Shown: positions 1 through 7,768 of the stretch, one piece after another
How the letters are laid out: each line of letters opens with the position of its first letter
How positions within the stretch are numbered: position 1 is the first letter of the stretch
NCBI GenBank assembly: GCA_003599345.1
Contig: QZJP01000051.1
Coordinates: 1 to 32,603 of the forward strand
DNA length: 32,603 nucleotides
Direction of reading: 5' to 3'
Source of the DNA: Bacillota bacterium
Lineage (GTDB): Bacteria; Bacillota; Sulfobacillia; UBA995; UBA9673
The notes under the pieces: generated by a model
What the model was told of the DNA's origin: nothing
Seen by the model: the letters and a program-made list of their open reading frames with translations, nothing else
Databases searched by the model: none
Translations under genes and position numbers: made by a program

Positions 1-1254
1 GCCGCCATGGCAGGACTCGCAGGTGATGTTCAGCGCCACGAAGCTCCCCAGGTCGGCATCGAACCCCGTCGTGTGGCACGGGGCGCAGCCGAGCCAAGAA
101 CTGGCCCGGCGCGCGTTCCACTGCTTGGTCTCGAGGTTCCAGCCCGCCGGCAGGTAGTTGAAGTCCTCGCCCACGAAGTAGTTGCTCTCGTTGTTCCCGA
201 TGACGAACAGCACGTCGTCAGGCGTGATGCCCGCGTTCGGGTCGGCGAAGTTCGCGTTCGTGGCTCCGGGGCCGAGCTCCCTGACCATGCGGCTGTGGAA
301 GGTAGTTGCGGTCAGCGCCGCAACGTCGGAATGGCAACCTTCGCAGGCCTGCGGCCCGAGGGCGTAGTCCTGGATACCGGCCCAGGGGTCGGTCATGGCC
401 GACCGCGACTCAAGAGCCCCAGCGAGCAGCATGGCGGCGTCTCCCCTGGTCAACGCGGCTCCCGCGTTGGAGGTTCCGGCCGCGTAGAGACCCAGGTTGA
501 CACCGTAGGACAGGCAGTCCGCATCGGACAAGGAGGCCACATCATCCCCGTGTCCGAGCGCCGTCGCCACTGTCCTGGCGCCGTCGGCACGCGTCACGAC
601 CCCGCCCGGGCTGAAGGTATCATCACCCGATGGCCCCATGAGCCCGGCTCTGACCACCGTCTCCACCGCGCCCCACGCCCAGTGGTTCTTCGGGACGTCG
701 GAGAACGCGGCCAGATACGGCTGGATAGCGGGCAGACGGAAGGCCCTCAGGACTAGGGCGGCAAACTCCGCACGGGTCACGTTGGCGTTGGGCCGGAAGT
801 ACCCGCCACCACCGGACAGCACTCCAGCTTGCACCAGAGCCTCTATCGCTGAACGCGCCGAACTCTGGGAGATGTCCCGGTAGCTCGCCGCGGTCCCGCC
901 TCCCGAACCGGTCGAACCTGAGGTGCCCGAGCCTGATGATCCGGCGGGCTTGGAGGAGGCATCACCAGGGTTGGTCAGGGCCCGGATCTCGGCGAGGTTA
1001 GTGAAGCCATCGCCGTCAGAGTCCCTACCCTCGATGCTCGCGTAGTTACTGCCGGCCGCAGCGAGGTCCGTGCCATAGGGGTTGAGAGCCATGCCGGAAG
1101 TGTGACACGTTGCGCAAGCCGCCAAGGCGGTACCCGTGGTGTTGGGATAGGTGTTCGTGAATGTGCCCACATACGCCGAACTGGCCATAGTGGTTGGGCC
1201 GGAGAGCTGAGCGACCAGTACGAGCAGCAGTAAGGTTGTTGCTAGCTTCTTCAT
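1..1254 (-). CDS. SLH-domain multiheme cytochrome c (3' end outside window)
   Basis: The first 418 codons are present and remain open to the window edge. Residues 1-27 are a typical signal peptide (MKKLATT followed by a Leu/Val run, cleavage near ASSA). Four CxxCH heme sites are visible: C47-H51, C304-H308, C390-H394 and C412-H416. A calcium-loop/thrombospondin-3-like motif (DSDGDGFTNLAEI) lies at 78-90 and a Gly/Ser linker at 103-123. Three SLH-like repeats span about 125-283, each with the pattern of a conserved R-A-E/D-x-A segment. The closely spaced hemes at the end (CAPCHTTGFD, CESCHGG) resemble the cytochrome c554-like multiheme family. Inference: a protein held in the S-layer or cell wall that moves electrons across the Gram-positive envelope. 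The ATG at 1254 follows a GGGGGG ribosome site at about 1267-1272. Electron partners and total heme number cannot be known from this part. Confidence 0.9.
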   Translation of the reverse strand, partial: MKKLATTLLLLVLVAQLSGPTTMASSAYVGTFTNTYPNTTGTALAACATCHTSGMALNPYGTDLAAAGSNYASIEGRDSDGDGFTNLAEIRALTNPGDASSKPAGSSGSGTSGSTGSGGGTAASYRDISQSSARSAIEALVQAGVLSGGGGYFRPNANVTRAEFAALVLRAFRLPAIQPYLAAFSDVPKNHWAWGAVETVVRAGLMGPSGDDTFSPGGVVTRADGARTVATALGHGDDVASLSDADCLSYGVNLGLYAAGTSNAGAALTRGDAAMLLAGALESRSAMTDPWAGIQDYALGPQACEGCHSDVAALTATTFHSRMVRELGPGATNANFADPNAGITPDDVLFVIGNNESNYFVGEDFNYLPAGWNLETKQWNARRASSWLGCAPCHTTGFDADLGSFVALNITCESCHGG

Positions 1255-1360
1255 CTGTTTTCGTTGTCCCCCCTTTCCCTGTGTTAGATTGTGAAGTCCA
1301 AGGCATATGACGGTTCGCCTGAATCTATGTTCCTTCCTCCAAGAAGGGGCATTAGCTTTT

Positions 1361-1390
1361 CTTATAGCTTCACTAATCACGATGTGTCTA
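1361..1390 (-). promoter_or_regulatory. Promoter for the SLH cytochrome gene, with overlapping inverted repeat
   Basis: Read on the minus strand there is a -35 box TAGACA (1385-1390), an 18-base spacer and a -10 box TATAAG (1361-1366), each one mismatch from consensus. Transcription would start near 1354, giving a leader of about 100 bases before the ATG at 1254. An inverted repeat ATTAG...CTAAT (1351-1355 and 1373-1377) covers the -10 box and start site, a plausible operator. A TAAAAT hexamer on the plus strand (1389-1394) could be a weak -10 for the divergent LysR-type gene. The gap 1255-1517 is clearly richer in A and T than its surroundings. Confidence 0.5.
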
Positions 1391-1517
1391 AAATAGAGGT
1401 AAGTGATGCCAAGCAAGTCGTACGGATTGAAAGAAAGGAGGGAAACTCGGAGCGAGGTGTAGAAGTATGGGCATGGGAAGCACGGCCAGACGATCGAGGT
1501 CCGGCGGGGGTCGGCTG

Positions 1518-1811
1518 ATGAACTTCTGGCAGCTCAAGGTGTTCTGCACGGTGGTTCACGCCAAGAGTCTCTCGGGCGCAGCCCGGCTCCTCTACGTGAC
1601 CCAGCCAGCCATCAGCGCGCAGGTTCTGGCCCTGGAAAAGCACCTCGGGACTCAGCTACTCCGTCGGCATAGGCATGGAGTGTCTCTGACACGGTCCGGG
1701 CAAATCGTCTACGATTACGCCAGCCGGATGCTCAACACGCTCGAGGATATGGAGCGGGCAGTCTCAACCGAAGCTCTGAGAGACCCTCTGGCCCGGAGCG
1801 GTTCGTCGTGA
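1518..1811 (+). CDS. LysR-type HTH protein lacking the effector domain
   Basis: A 97-residue protein starting MNFWQLKVF. Residues 1-62 form a full LysR-type winged helix-turn-helix, with the typical core AARLLYVTQPAISAQVLALE and the following LTRSGQIVYDYA of the wing and linker helix. Family members are about 300 residues; here the protein stops soon after the linker helix, and I see no continuation of the substrate-binding domain in any frame before the hairpin at 1831. It is therefore either a truncated remnant or a small stand-alone DNA-binding protein. An upstream in-frame GTG/ATG near 1467 exists, but the ATG at 1518 matches family N-termini and follows a GGGGG stretch. It diverges from the cytochrome gene and is the obvious candidate to control it. 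Confidence 0.75.
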   Translation: MNFWQLKVFCTVVHAKSLSGAARLLYVTQPAISAQVLALEKHLGTQLLRRHRHGVSLTRSGQIVYDYASRMLNTLEDMERAVSTEALRDPLARSGSS

Positions 1812-1830
1812 CCATGTCAAGCGGCTGTCC

Positions 1831-1861
1831 CGCGGGGGCCGGGGAACACCCGGCCCCCGCG
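1831..1861. terminator. Strong GC hairpin between convergent genes
   Basis: Arms at 1831-1843 and 1849-1861 form a perfect 13-base-pair GC-rich stem with a 5-base loop. It lies between the plus-strand LysR-type gene and the minus-strand ECF gene, so it may end transcription from both sides. There is no U-run on either side, so it is not a textbook intrinsic terminator. A smaller hairpin (ACATCCC/GGGATGT) follows at 1877-1894. Confidence 0.5.
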
Positions 1862-1920
1862 ACACCTTGGCACCTTGACATCCCGCAGGGGATGTCCGGT
1901 GCACCTAGTGGTCGCTGGAT

Positions 1921-2457
1921 TCACCTCTGACCCGTGCGGCCGCGCCCGGGAAAGCCAAGGCCGGGCCAGTTGGCCCTAGACACGATTCCTGCGGACGCGA
2001 GCGCCTCCAGGACGAGTAGTGAGACCGCCCCGCCGATTAGGGCGGTGGCGAGTTGCGGAAGCCTGAGCGCTATGCTTACCGGGCCGGGCACGTTGATGAT
2101 GTAGAGGACAGCCGCCGACAGAAGAGTGAACTTGGCGACGGCCGCGGCCACGACCGCGAGGTAGACGTTGACGATGCGGCCATAGCCGAAGAGCAGGCAA
2201 AGGACGGCGTTCCCGGCCATGATGAACGGGATGGCCGGCGCCAGAACCGGGGCTAGCTGTCCGAGAAGGAACGCCGTGACCGGGGTGAGGAGGCCGATCA
2301 AGGCTCCACCCCAAGGCCCGAGCAGAACCGCCGCCACCAGGAGTACGGCGTTGATCACCGACCCGGTAATCAACTGGGGGAGATGAAGGCTCTGGGCCAC
2401 CAGAGCCAGGGCCAACATCAGAGCCGTTTGAGTCAGTAGTCTTTGGTTCCTCTTCAT
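1921..2457 (-). CDS. ECF transporter S component
   Basis: A 178-residue, strongly hydrophobic protein with about five to six membrane segments. The N-terminal pattern (LTQTALMLALALVAQSLHLP followed by GSVINAVLLVAAVLLGPWGGALIGLLTP) is typical of the small substrate-binding S subunits of energy-coupling-factor vitamin transporters (PF12822-like). Such subunits bind the substrate and use a shared EcfA/A'/T module encoded elsewhere. The ATG at 2457 is preferred because AAGGGAGA ends 9 bases upstream; a GTG at 2466 abuts that ribosome site. It is the last gene of the hydrogenase operon, 80 bases after the TM1266-type gene. The substrate cannot be read from the sequence; a vitamin or cofactor needed by the hydrogenase is only a guess. 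Confidence 0.75.
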   Translation of the reverse strand: MKRNQRLLTQTALMLALALVAQSLHLPQLITGSVINAVLLVAAVLLGPWGGALIGLLTPVTAFLLGQLAPVLAPAIPFIMAGNAVLCLLFGYGRIVNVYLAVVAAAVAKFTLLSAAVLYIINVPGPVSIALRLPQLATALIGGAVSLLVLEALASAGIVSRANWPGLGFPGRGRTGQR

Positions 2458-2537
2458 TAGTAGCACTCTCCCTTGACCTCAGTTTCCTCAACTAGATCCC
2501 TGTCGGGACCCTCGGCTTCAGGGCTGACTGCCGTGAC

Positions 2538-2813
2538 CTAACTCACGTCGACAAAGGACGTCAACGCACTGCGAACGTGGACCCCATCCAGCGACCCCAG
2601 GCGCCCGGTCAGCCCGCCAAGCCGGTCCGTGTCCCCATCGACGATGAGAGCGATGACCGCGACGCCTTTCTCCCGGTATGGAATACCCATGCGGCCGACG
2701 ATGAGATCGGAGTACTCGCTGAGCGTGCTCTGGACCATCGAAGCCGATAGCTCTCTGTTCTGCACCACGATACCGACGACTCCGATACGCCTGGTCGACC
2801 TCGCTTCCCCCAC
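2538..2813 (-). CDS. TM1266-type iron-only hydrogenase system regulator
   Basis: A 91-residue protein with the ACT-like pattern of the TM1266 family: IGVVGIVVQNRE at the N-terminus, then SEYSDLIVGRMGIPYREKGVAVIALIVDG and a closing helix with GRLGSLDGVHVRSAL. Members are nearly always encoded beside [FeFe]-hydrogenase or HydF genes and are annotated as putative regulators; the mechanism is not established as far as I know. The start is a GTG at 2813 with a GGGGGGG ribosome site just upstream. It lies 92 bases after hydA and 80 before the ECF gene, so it is probably co-transcribed. Confidence 0.85.
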   Translation of the reverse strand: MGEARSTRRIGVVGIVVQNRELSASMVQSTLSEYSDLIVGRMGIPYREKGVAVIALIVDGDTDRLGGLTGRLGSLDGVHVRSALTSFVDVS

Positions 2814-2905
2814 GCTATCCCCCCCTTCGTTCCTGTCTCTGCCGGCGACGGAACTCCCACGCCCCGGGTGGCGGGCCTGGTCAGGGCCCGGACCGCCGCC
2901 CGGCG

Positions 2906-4657
2906 CTAGTCAGCCGCCCTCGACTTGGGCGCACCATAGCGACCTCTGGGGGTGTACAGCGTGTGCAGCAACTCGTGGGATCTCCGCCCCAGTGGCTTGC
3001 CGAGGAACTCCTCATAGATGGCCTTGATGCCCGGGTTTTCGTGTGACTTCCGGATAGCCGCCCGTTCGTCCGCAGTGTATATGGCTTCCATTCGCTTCCG
3101 GCGTATATCGGTGTTTGTCGGGATGGGCTGCCCGCCGCCCCCAAGGCACCCGCCGGGACAGCACATGATTTCGATGAAGTGCCAGCCGCCTTGCCCAGCC
3201 TTCACCGTATCCAGCACCTTCTTCGCGTTACCCAAGGCATGGGCCACCGCCACCCTGACCTTGGTGCCGTCCAGATCGACCTCGGCTTCCTTCACGCCGT
3301 CAAGACCACGCACAGCGGTGAAGTTGAGGTTGGGCAGTGTCTTGCCGGTTACGACCTCATAAGCCGTCCGCAAGGCGGCCTCCATGACTCCGCCGGTCGC
3401 CCCGAAAATGACGGCCGCGCCCGTAGAGCTGCCCATGGGCGCGTCGTGCTCTTCTTCCGGCAGGGTCTCGAGGACGATACCTGCCTCCCTGAGCATGCGA
3501 CCCACCTCGCGAGTGGTCAACACCACGTCGACATCCTGATGGCCACTAGCTCTCATCTCCGGCCTGTCGCACTCGAACTTCTTGGCCGTACACGGCATCA
3601 TCGAAACCGAGAAGATGTCGGCCGGATCGATTCCGGCCTTCTCGGCGTAGTAGGTCTTGACCAGAGCCCCGAACATCTGCTGAGGGGACTTGCAGGTCGA
3701 CACGTTCGGCAGCAGTTCCGGGTAGAAGTGCTCGATGAACTTAATCCACCCGGGGCTGCAGGAGGTGATCAAGGGCAGCACTCCGCCCTTGGTCAGGCGT
3801 TCGATGAGCTCGTGCCCTTCCTCGATGATGGTGAGGTCGGCGGTGAAGTCGGTGTCCATGACCTTGTCGAAGCCGAGGCGTCTGAGGCCGGCCACCATCT
3901 TGCCGGTGACGATGCTCCCTGGTTCCATCCCCTGGGTCTCGCCCAGAGCCACCCGCGTGGCGGGGGCCGTCTGGATGACTACATGCTTTGACGGGTCGGC
4001 CAGGGCCGCCCAGACTCTCTGCGAATGGTCTTGTTCGTAGAGCGCCCCCACGGGACAGACCAGTACGCACTGGCCGCAGTTGACGCAGATGCTGTCGCCC
4101 ATTGGCTCCCCGAAGGCTGGGGCTATCACTGTGTCGAACCCTCGGTTGAGAGGCCCGATGGCCTTAACGGCCTGGACCTTCTCGCAGACGCTCACGCATC
4201 GCCGGCAAAGGATGCACTTGTTCGGGTCGCGCACGATGCCTTTGGCCGTGCTATCGACCGGGTAGTCGCCGCGCTCGCCGGCAAAGCGATTGTCCCTGAT
4301 GTTGAAGGACTCAGCCAGGGATTGCAGTTCGCAATTCGTGTTGCGGACGCAAGTCGGGCATTCGGCCGGGTGGTTGGACAGGATAAGCTCCACGACCGTC
4401 TTCCTGGCCTTGCGGACCGCGGGCGTGTTGGTTCTGACGGTCATCCCGTCGGCGACCGGGGTGACGCAGGCGGCCTGCAAGGTCTTGGCCCCCTTGACCT
4501 CGACCACGCAGACACGGCAGGCTCCGACCTCGTGTATTCCCTCGAGATAGCAAAGGGTGGGAATGTGTATCGCGAGTTTCTCCGCCGCCTTGAGGACAGT
4601 CGTCCCAGCGTCGACTTCGCCGGCTACGCCATCGATGGTCACCCTAACCAGAGCCAT
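2906..4657 (-). CDS. hydA: [FeFe]-hydrogenase catalytic subunit HydA (NAD(P)-linked, multimeric type)
   Basis: A 583-residue catalytic subunit that makes or oxidises H2 at the H-cluster. N-terminal [2Fe-2S] ferredoxin domain with C36, C47, C50 and C64; His-Cys cluster site H96, C100, C103, C109; two [4Fe-4S] sites C148/C151/C154/C158 and C191/C194/C197/C201; H-domain from about 225. H-cluster motifs: L1 TSCSPGW (298-304), L2 MPCTAKKFE (354-362), L3 EIMCCPGGCLGGGGQP (496-511) with C500 and C504. A small C-terminal segment (530-583) matches the small-subunit-like tail. This layout is that of HydA/HndD in the HydABC complexes. The start at 4657 follows GGAGGG at 7 bases; longer open reading upstream overlaps hydB and is not needed. 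Thirty-eight bases separate it from hydB, so they are co-transcribed. Confidence 0.97.
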   Translation of the reverse strand: MALVRVTIDGVAGEVDAGTTVLKAAEKLAIHIPTLCYLEGIHEVGACRVCVVEVKGAKTLQAACVTPVADGMTVRTNTPAVRKARKTVVELILSNHPAECPTCVRNTNCELQSLAESFNIRDNRFAGERGDYPVDSTAKGIVRDPNKCILCRRCVSVCEKVQAVKAIGPLNRGFDTVIAPAFGEPMGDSICVNCGQCVLVCPVGALYEQDHSQRVWAALADPSKHVVIQTAPATRVALGETQGMEPGSIVTGKMVAGLRRLGFDKVMDTDFTADLTIIEEGHELIERLTKGGVLPLITSCSPGWIKFIEHFYPELLPNVSTCKSPQQMFGALVKTYYAEKAGIDPADIFSVSMMPCTAKKFECDRPEMRASGHQDVDVVLTTREVGRMLREAGIVLETLPEEEHDAPMGSSTGAAVIFGATGGVMEAALRTAYEVVTGKTLPNLNFTAVRGLDGVKEAEVDLDGTKVRVAVAHALGNAKKVLDTVKAGQGGWHFIEIMCCPGGCLGGGGQPIPTNTDIRRKRMEAIYTADERAAIRKSHENPGIKAIYEEFLGKPLGRRSHELLHTLYTPRGRYGAPKSRAAD

Positions 4658-4695
4658 GTTCTGACCCTCCGTTTCGTGAGGACTCCCTCGCGGGG

Positions 4696-7600
4696 CTAGT
4701 CCTTGACGTCGCAACGGAGGCAGCGGGCCGCCTCCGCCTGGGCCATTGCGGCCGTATACCCCAGTTCGACCTCGGTGAAATCGCGAATCCTCTTCTCGAC
4801 GGGGACGCATGGCACGGGCTCGCGCCGTATCTCTTGGTCGAGGATGTCCGCGCTCATTCTGCGGGCGACGTCGAACTTGGGTATGAGAAGGCCTTCACCG
4901 CCCAGATAGCTGTCAATGGCCGCAGCGGCCCGTTTACCGGCAGCGATAGCCGTGATCACCATGTCCGGCCCGGTTACGCAGTCACCGCCGGCGAACACGC
5001 CCTCAAGACTCGTGGAACAGTCTTTCTCCGCTGCAGAAAGCGTGCCGCGTTCAGTCACCGGGAGGCCGCCATTGCCGGCCAGGCCATCGAGCTCCACTTC
5101 CTGGCCGACTGCGGCTACGATGAGGTCGGCTTCCAGGACGAACTCCGACCCATCCTTGGGTATCGGGCGCCTGCGGCCGGACCGGTCAAACTCTCCCAGC
5201 TCGCAGCGGACGCACTCCAGCCCCGCCGCTTTGCCGCCACGCACGATGATACGCCTGGGGGCGACCCGGGTCTGGATCTCTATTCCCTCACGTGCGGCTT
5301 CCTCGATTTCCTCGTCGAGGGCCGGCATCTCGGCTCGGGTCCTCCGGTATAGCATCACGACCTTCTTCGCTCCGAGCCTGAGGCTCGACCGGGCGGCATC
5401 GACTGCCGCATTGCCTCCCCCGACCACCAGCACAGTCCTACCCTTGAGGCTCTCACTCTCCCCGAGGTTGACCGAGCGCAAGAAGGTCACCGCGTCACAG
5501 ACTCCGTCGGTCTCCTCTCCGGGGATGCCGAGCTTCCGGCCCCTGTGGGCTCCGACGCCAATGAACACGGCATCGTGCTTCCTCCGAAGGTCCTCTAGAG
5601 TCACGTCCTTCCCGACACGGACATCGGTCTTGAATGTCACTCCGAGCTTCTCGAGACTCTGGATCTCGTGCCGCAACGTCTTCTTCGGTAGGCGGTACTC
5701 CGGAATGCCGACGGCGAGCATCCCGCCTACCACGGGCAAGGCCTCGAAGACGGTGACATCATAGCCCGCCCGGGCCAGGTAGCTGGCGCAGGTCAGGCCG
5801 GCCGGCCCGGAGCCGACGACCGCGACCGCGGCTTCCTTCTTGTCTAGTGGCTCTGGTAGGGCGAACTCCCCGTTCCCCACAGGGTATTCCGCGACGAAAC
5901 GCTTCAGAGCCCTGATATTGACGGGGTCGTCCAATTGGCCACGCCGGCATTTCGCTTCGCATGGGTGGGTACAGACGCGGCCGCAGACCATCGGCAAGGG
6001 GTTCTCCATCCGGATGACCGCATGAGCCTCTGCGAAACGTCCCTGACGAGTGAGATCGGTGTAAAGGGGCACGTCGATTCCAGCCGGGCACGAGTTCCGG
6101 CACGGGGCCAGGAACAACGAGGCGCAGACAGACGCCGGGCACTTCTTGTCCCGTATGTGGGCGTCGTACTCGTCGCGGAAATAGCGGATGGTGGAGAGAA
6201 CCGGGTTCGGGGCAGTCTGCCCAAGTCCGCACAAAGCCGAGGCCTTGATCTGTTCACCGAGGTCGACGAGGAGCTCGACGTCACCCTCCCGGCCCTCACC
6301 GCGTGTGATCCGCTCGAGCACCTCAAGCATGCGCTTGGTCCCGATGCGGCACGGGGCGCACTTACCGCACGACTCGTCCTGGACGAACTCCAAGAAGAAC
6401 TTGGCCAGGTCCACCATGCAGGTGTCCTCGTCCATGACGATGAGCCCGCCCGAGCCCATGATGGTCCCGAGCTCGGTCAGGGTGTCGTAATCGACTGATG
6501 TGTTGAGATACTCGCGCGGTATGCACCCGCCGGACGGGCCGCCGGTCTGGGCTGCCTTGAACTCCTTGCCGTCGGGGACCCCACCTCCGAGGTCGAAGAT
6601 GATCTCACCCAGACTCATACCCATCGGGACCTCAACCAGACCGGTGTTGCGGATCTTCCCGGCCAGGGCGAAGACCTTGGTGCCCTTAGACTTCGCCGTT
6701 CCGATGGACGCGAACCAGTCGCCGCCCTTAAGAATGATAGGCGGGATGTTAGCCCAGGTCTCGACGTTGTTGATGTTGGTGGGGCGTCCCCACAGGCCGG
6801 CCTGGGCGGGAAACGGCGGCCGTGGCCTGGGTTCACCTCGACGACCCTCGATGGAGGCCATCAAGGCCGTCTCCTCGCCGCAGACGAAGGCGCCGGCGCC
6901 GACGCGTATTTCGAGTTCGAAGTCAAACCCTGTCCCCATGATGTTCTTGCCCAGGAGACCGTACTCGCGGGCCTGACCGAGGGCGTGCGTGAGCCGCTCC
7001 ACAGCCAGAGGGTACTCTGCGCGGACGTAGACGAAACCATGGTTCGCACCTATGGCGTAGCCGCAGATGGCCATTCCCTCGATGACCGTGTGCGGGTCAC
7101 CTTCGAGCACGCTGCGGTCCATGAAAGCACCGGGGTCACCCTCGTCCGCATTGCAGACCACGTACTTGGGCTGACCGGGGGCCTCGGCGGCGAACTCCCA
7201 CTTGAGCCCAGTCAGGAAGCCGGCACCACCGCGTCCACGAAGGCCCGACTTCTTGATCTCAGCGATGACGTCCGCGGGCGCCATCTTGCTCAGGACCTTG
7301 CCCAGGGCCGCGTAGCCGTCGCGAGCTATGTACTCGTCGATGGAGAGCGGGTCGATAACACCGGTGTTCCTGAGGGCGATACGCGTCTGGCGGTTGAAGA
7401 AGGTGATGTCGCCGTATGTCGGCAGAGGTTCTTCCGCGCCGGGAAGCCTGTAGAGCAGCCGGGTCACGACCCGGCCTTTGAGGAGGTGTTCCTCGGCTAT
7501 GATCGGCGCGTCTTCAGGCTTGACTTTCCGGTAGAAGACGCCCTCGGGATAGACGACGATGACCGGCCCGAGGTCGCACGGTCCCATGCATCCGGTTTCG

Positions 7601-7731
7601 ACTATGCGGACTTCCTCTTCCAGGTCAAGGTTCCTGACAGCCTGGACCAGCGATTCCTCGACCGCCTTGCAGCCAGAGGACACGCAGCCCGCACCGGCGC
7701 AGACCAGAACGTGGGCCCTTTGCATGGCCAT
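4696..7731 (-). CDS. hydB: HydB (NuoF-like) fused to a GltD/NfnB-like NAD(P)H oxidoreductase module
   Basis: A 1011-residue fusion. Residues 1-95 are a thioredoxin-fold [2Fe-2S] domain (C11, C16, C48, C52). Residues 120-525 are NuoF-like: FMN/NADH signatures GLRGRGGAGFLTGLKW (163-178) and VGAGAFVCGEETAL (277-290), and a [4Fe-4S] site C455/C458/C461/C501. From about 530 the sequence becomes GltD-like: cysteine pairs CRNSC (544-548), CGRVC (583-587), CEAKC (591-595), an FAD Rossmann motif VVGSGPAGL (638-646), a second dinucleotide motif VVGGGNAAVDAARS (769-782) with YRR at 795-797, and FAD-closing GVFAGGD. The Rossmann and YRR pattern is that of the NADPH site of GltD/NfnB. Thermotoga-type HydB ends in a ferredoxin-like domain instead. 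The fusion implies two pyridine nucleotide sites and an extra flavin in the complex. The ATG at 7731 follows AGGGGAG. Confidence 0.95.
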   Translation of the reverse strand: MAMQRAHVLVCAGAGCVSSGCKAVEESLVQAVRNLDLEEEVRIVETGCMGPCDLGPVIVVYPEGVFYRKVKPEDAPIIAEEHLLKGRVVTRLLYRLPGAEEPLPTYGDITFFNRQTRIALRNTGVIDPLSIDEYIARDGYAALGKVLSKMAPADVIAEIKKSGLRGRGGAGFLTGLKWEFAAEAPGQPKYVVCNADEGDPGAFMDRSVLEGDPHTVIEGMAICGYAIGANHGFVYVRAEYPLAVERLTHALGQAREYGLLGKNIMGTGFDFELEIRVGAGAFVCGEETALMASIEGRRGEPRPRPPFPAQAGLWGRPTNINNVETWANIPPIILKGGDWFASIGTAKSKGTKVFALAGKIRNTGLVEVPMGMSLGEIIFDLGGGVPDGKEFKAAQTGGPSGGCIPREYLNTSVDYDTLTELGTIMGSGGLIVMDEDTCMVDLAKFFLEFVQDESCGKCAPCRIGTKRMLEVLERITRGEGREGDVELLVDLGEQIKASALCGLGQTAPNPVLSTIRYFRDEYDAHIRDKKCPASVCASLFLAPCRNSCPAGIDVPLYTDLTRQGRFAEAHAVIRMENPLPMVCGRVCTHPCEAKCRRGQLDDPVNIRALKRFVAEYPVGNGEFALPEPLDKKEAAVAVVGSGPAGLTCASYLARAGYDVTVFEALPVVGGMLAVGIPEYRLPKKTLRHEIQSLEKLGVTFKTDVRVGKDVTLEDLRRKHDAVFIGVGAHRGRKLGIPGEETDGVCDAVTFLRSVNLGESESLKGRTVLVVGGGNAAVDAARSSLRLGAKKVVMLYRRTRAEMPALDEEIEEAAREGIEIQTRVAPRRIIVRGGKAAGLECVRCELGEFDRSGRRRPIPKDGSEFVLEADLIVAAVGQEVELDGLAGNGGLPVTERGTLSAAEKDCSTSLEGVFAGGDCVTGPDMVITAIAAGKRAAAAIDSYLGGEGLLIPKFDVARRMSADILDQEIRREPVPCVPVEKRIRDFTEVELGYTAAMAQAEAARCLRCDVKD

Positions 7732-7768
7732 AATCTCTCCCCTCCCTGAATCCGAGATCGGTCCGGGG

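Noticed and set aside
3750-3780. L1 motif of HydA reads TSCSPGW instead of TSCCPGW
   Set aside because: I recall the Ser form from other multimeric NAD(P)-linked HydA/HndD proteins, and all other H-cluster motifs are intact, so I do not treat it as a defect.
3179-3991. Long plus-strand open frame opposite hydA
   Set aside because: It mirrors the catalytic subunit, has no recognisable domain or ribosome site, and its length follows from the high GC content. The same holds for other long plus-strand frames opposite hydB, hydS, lysS and the lipoprotein gene.
4658-4810. 51-residue N-terminal extension of HydA
   Set aside because: It overlaps the end of hydB, is Arg/Gly-rich without homology, and the ATG at 4657 has an ideal ribosome site.
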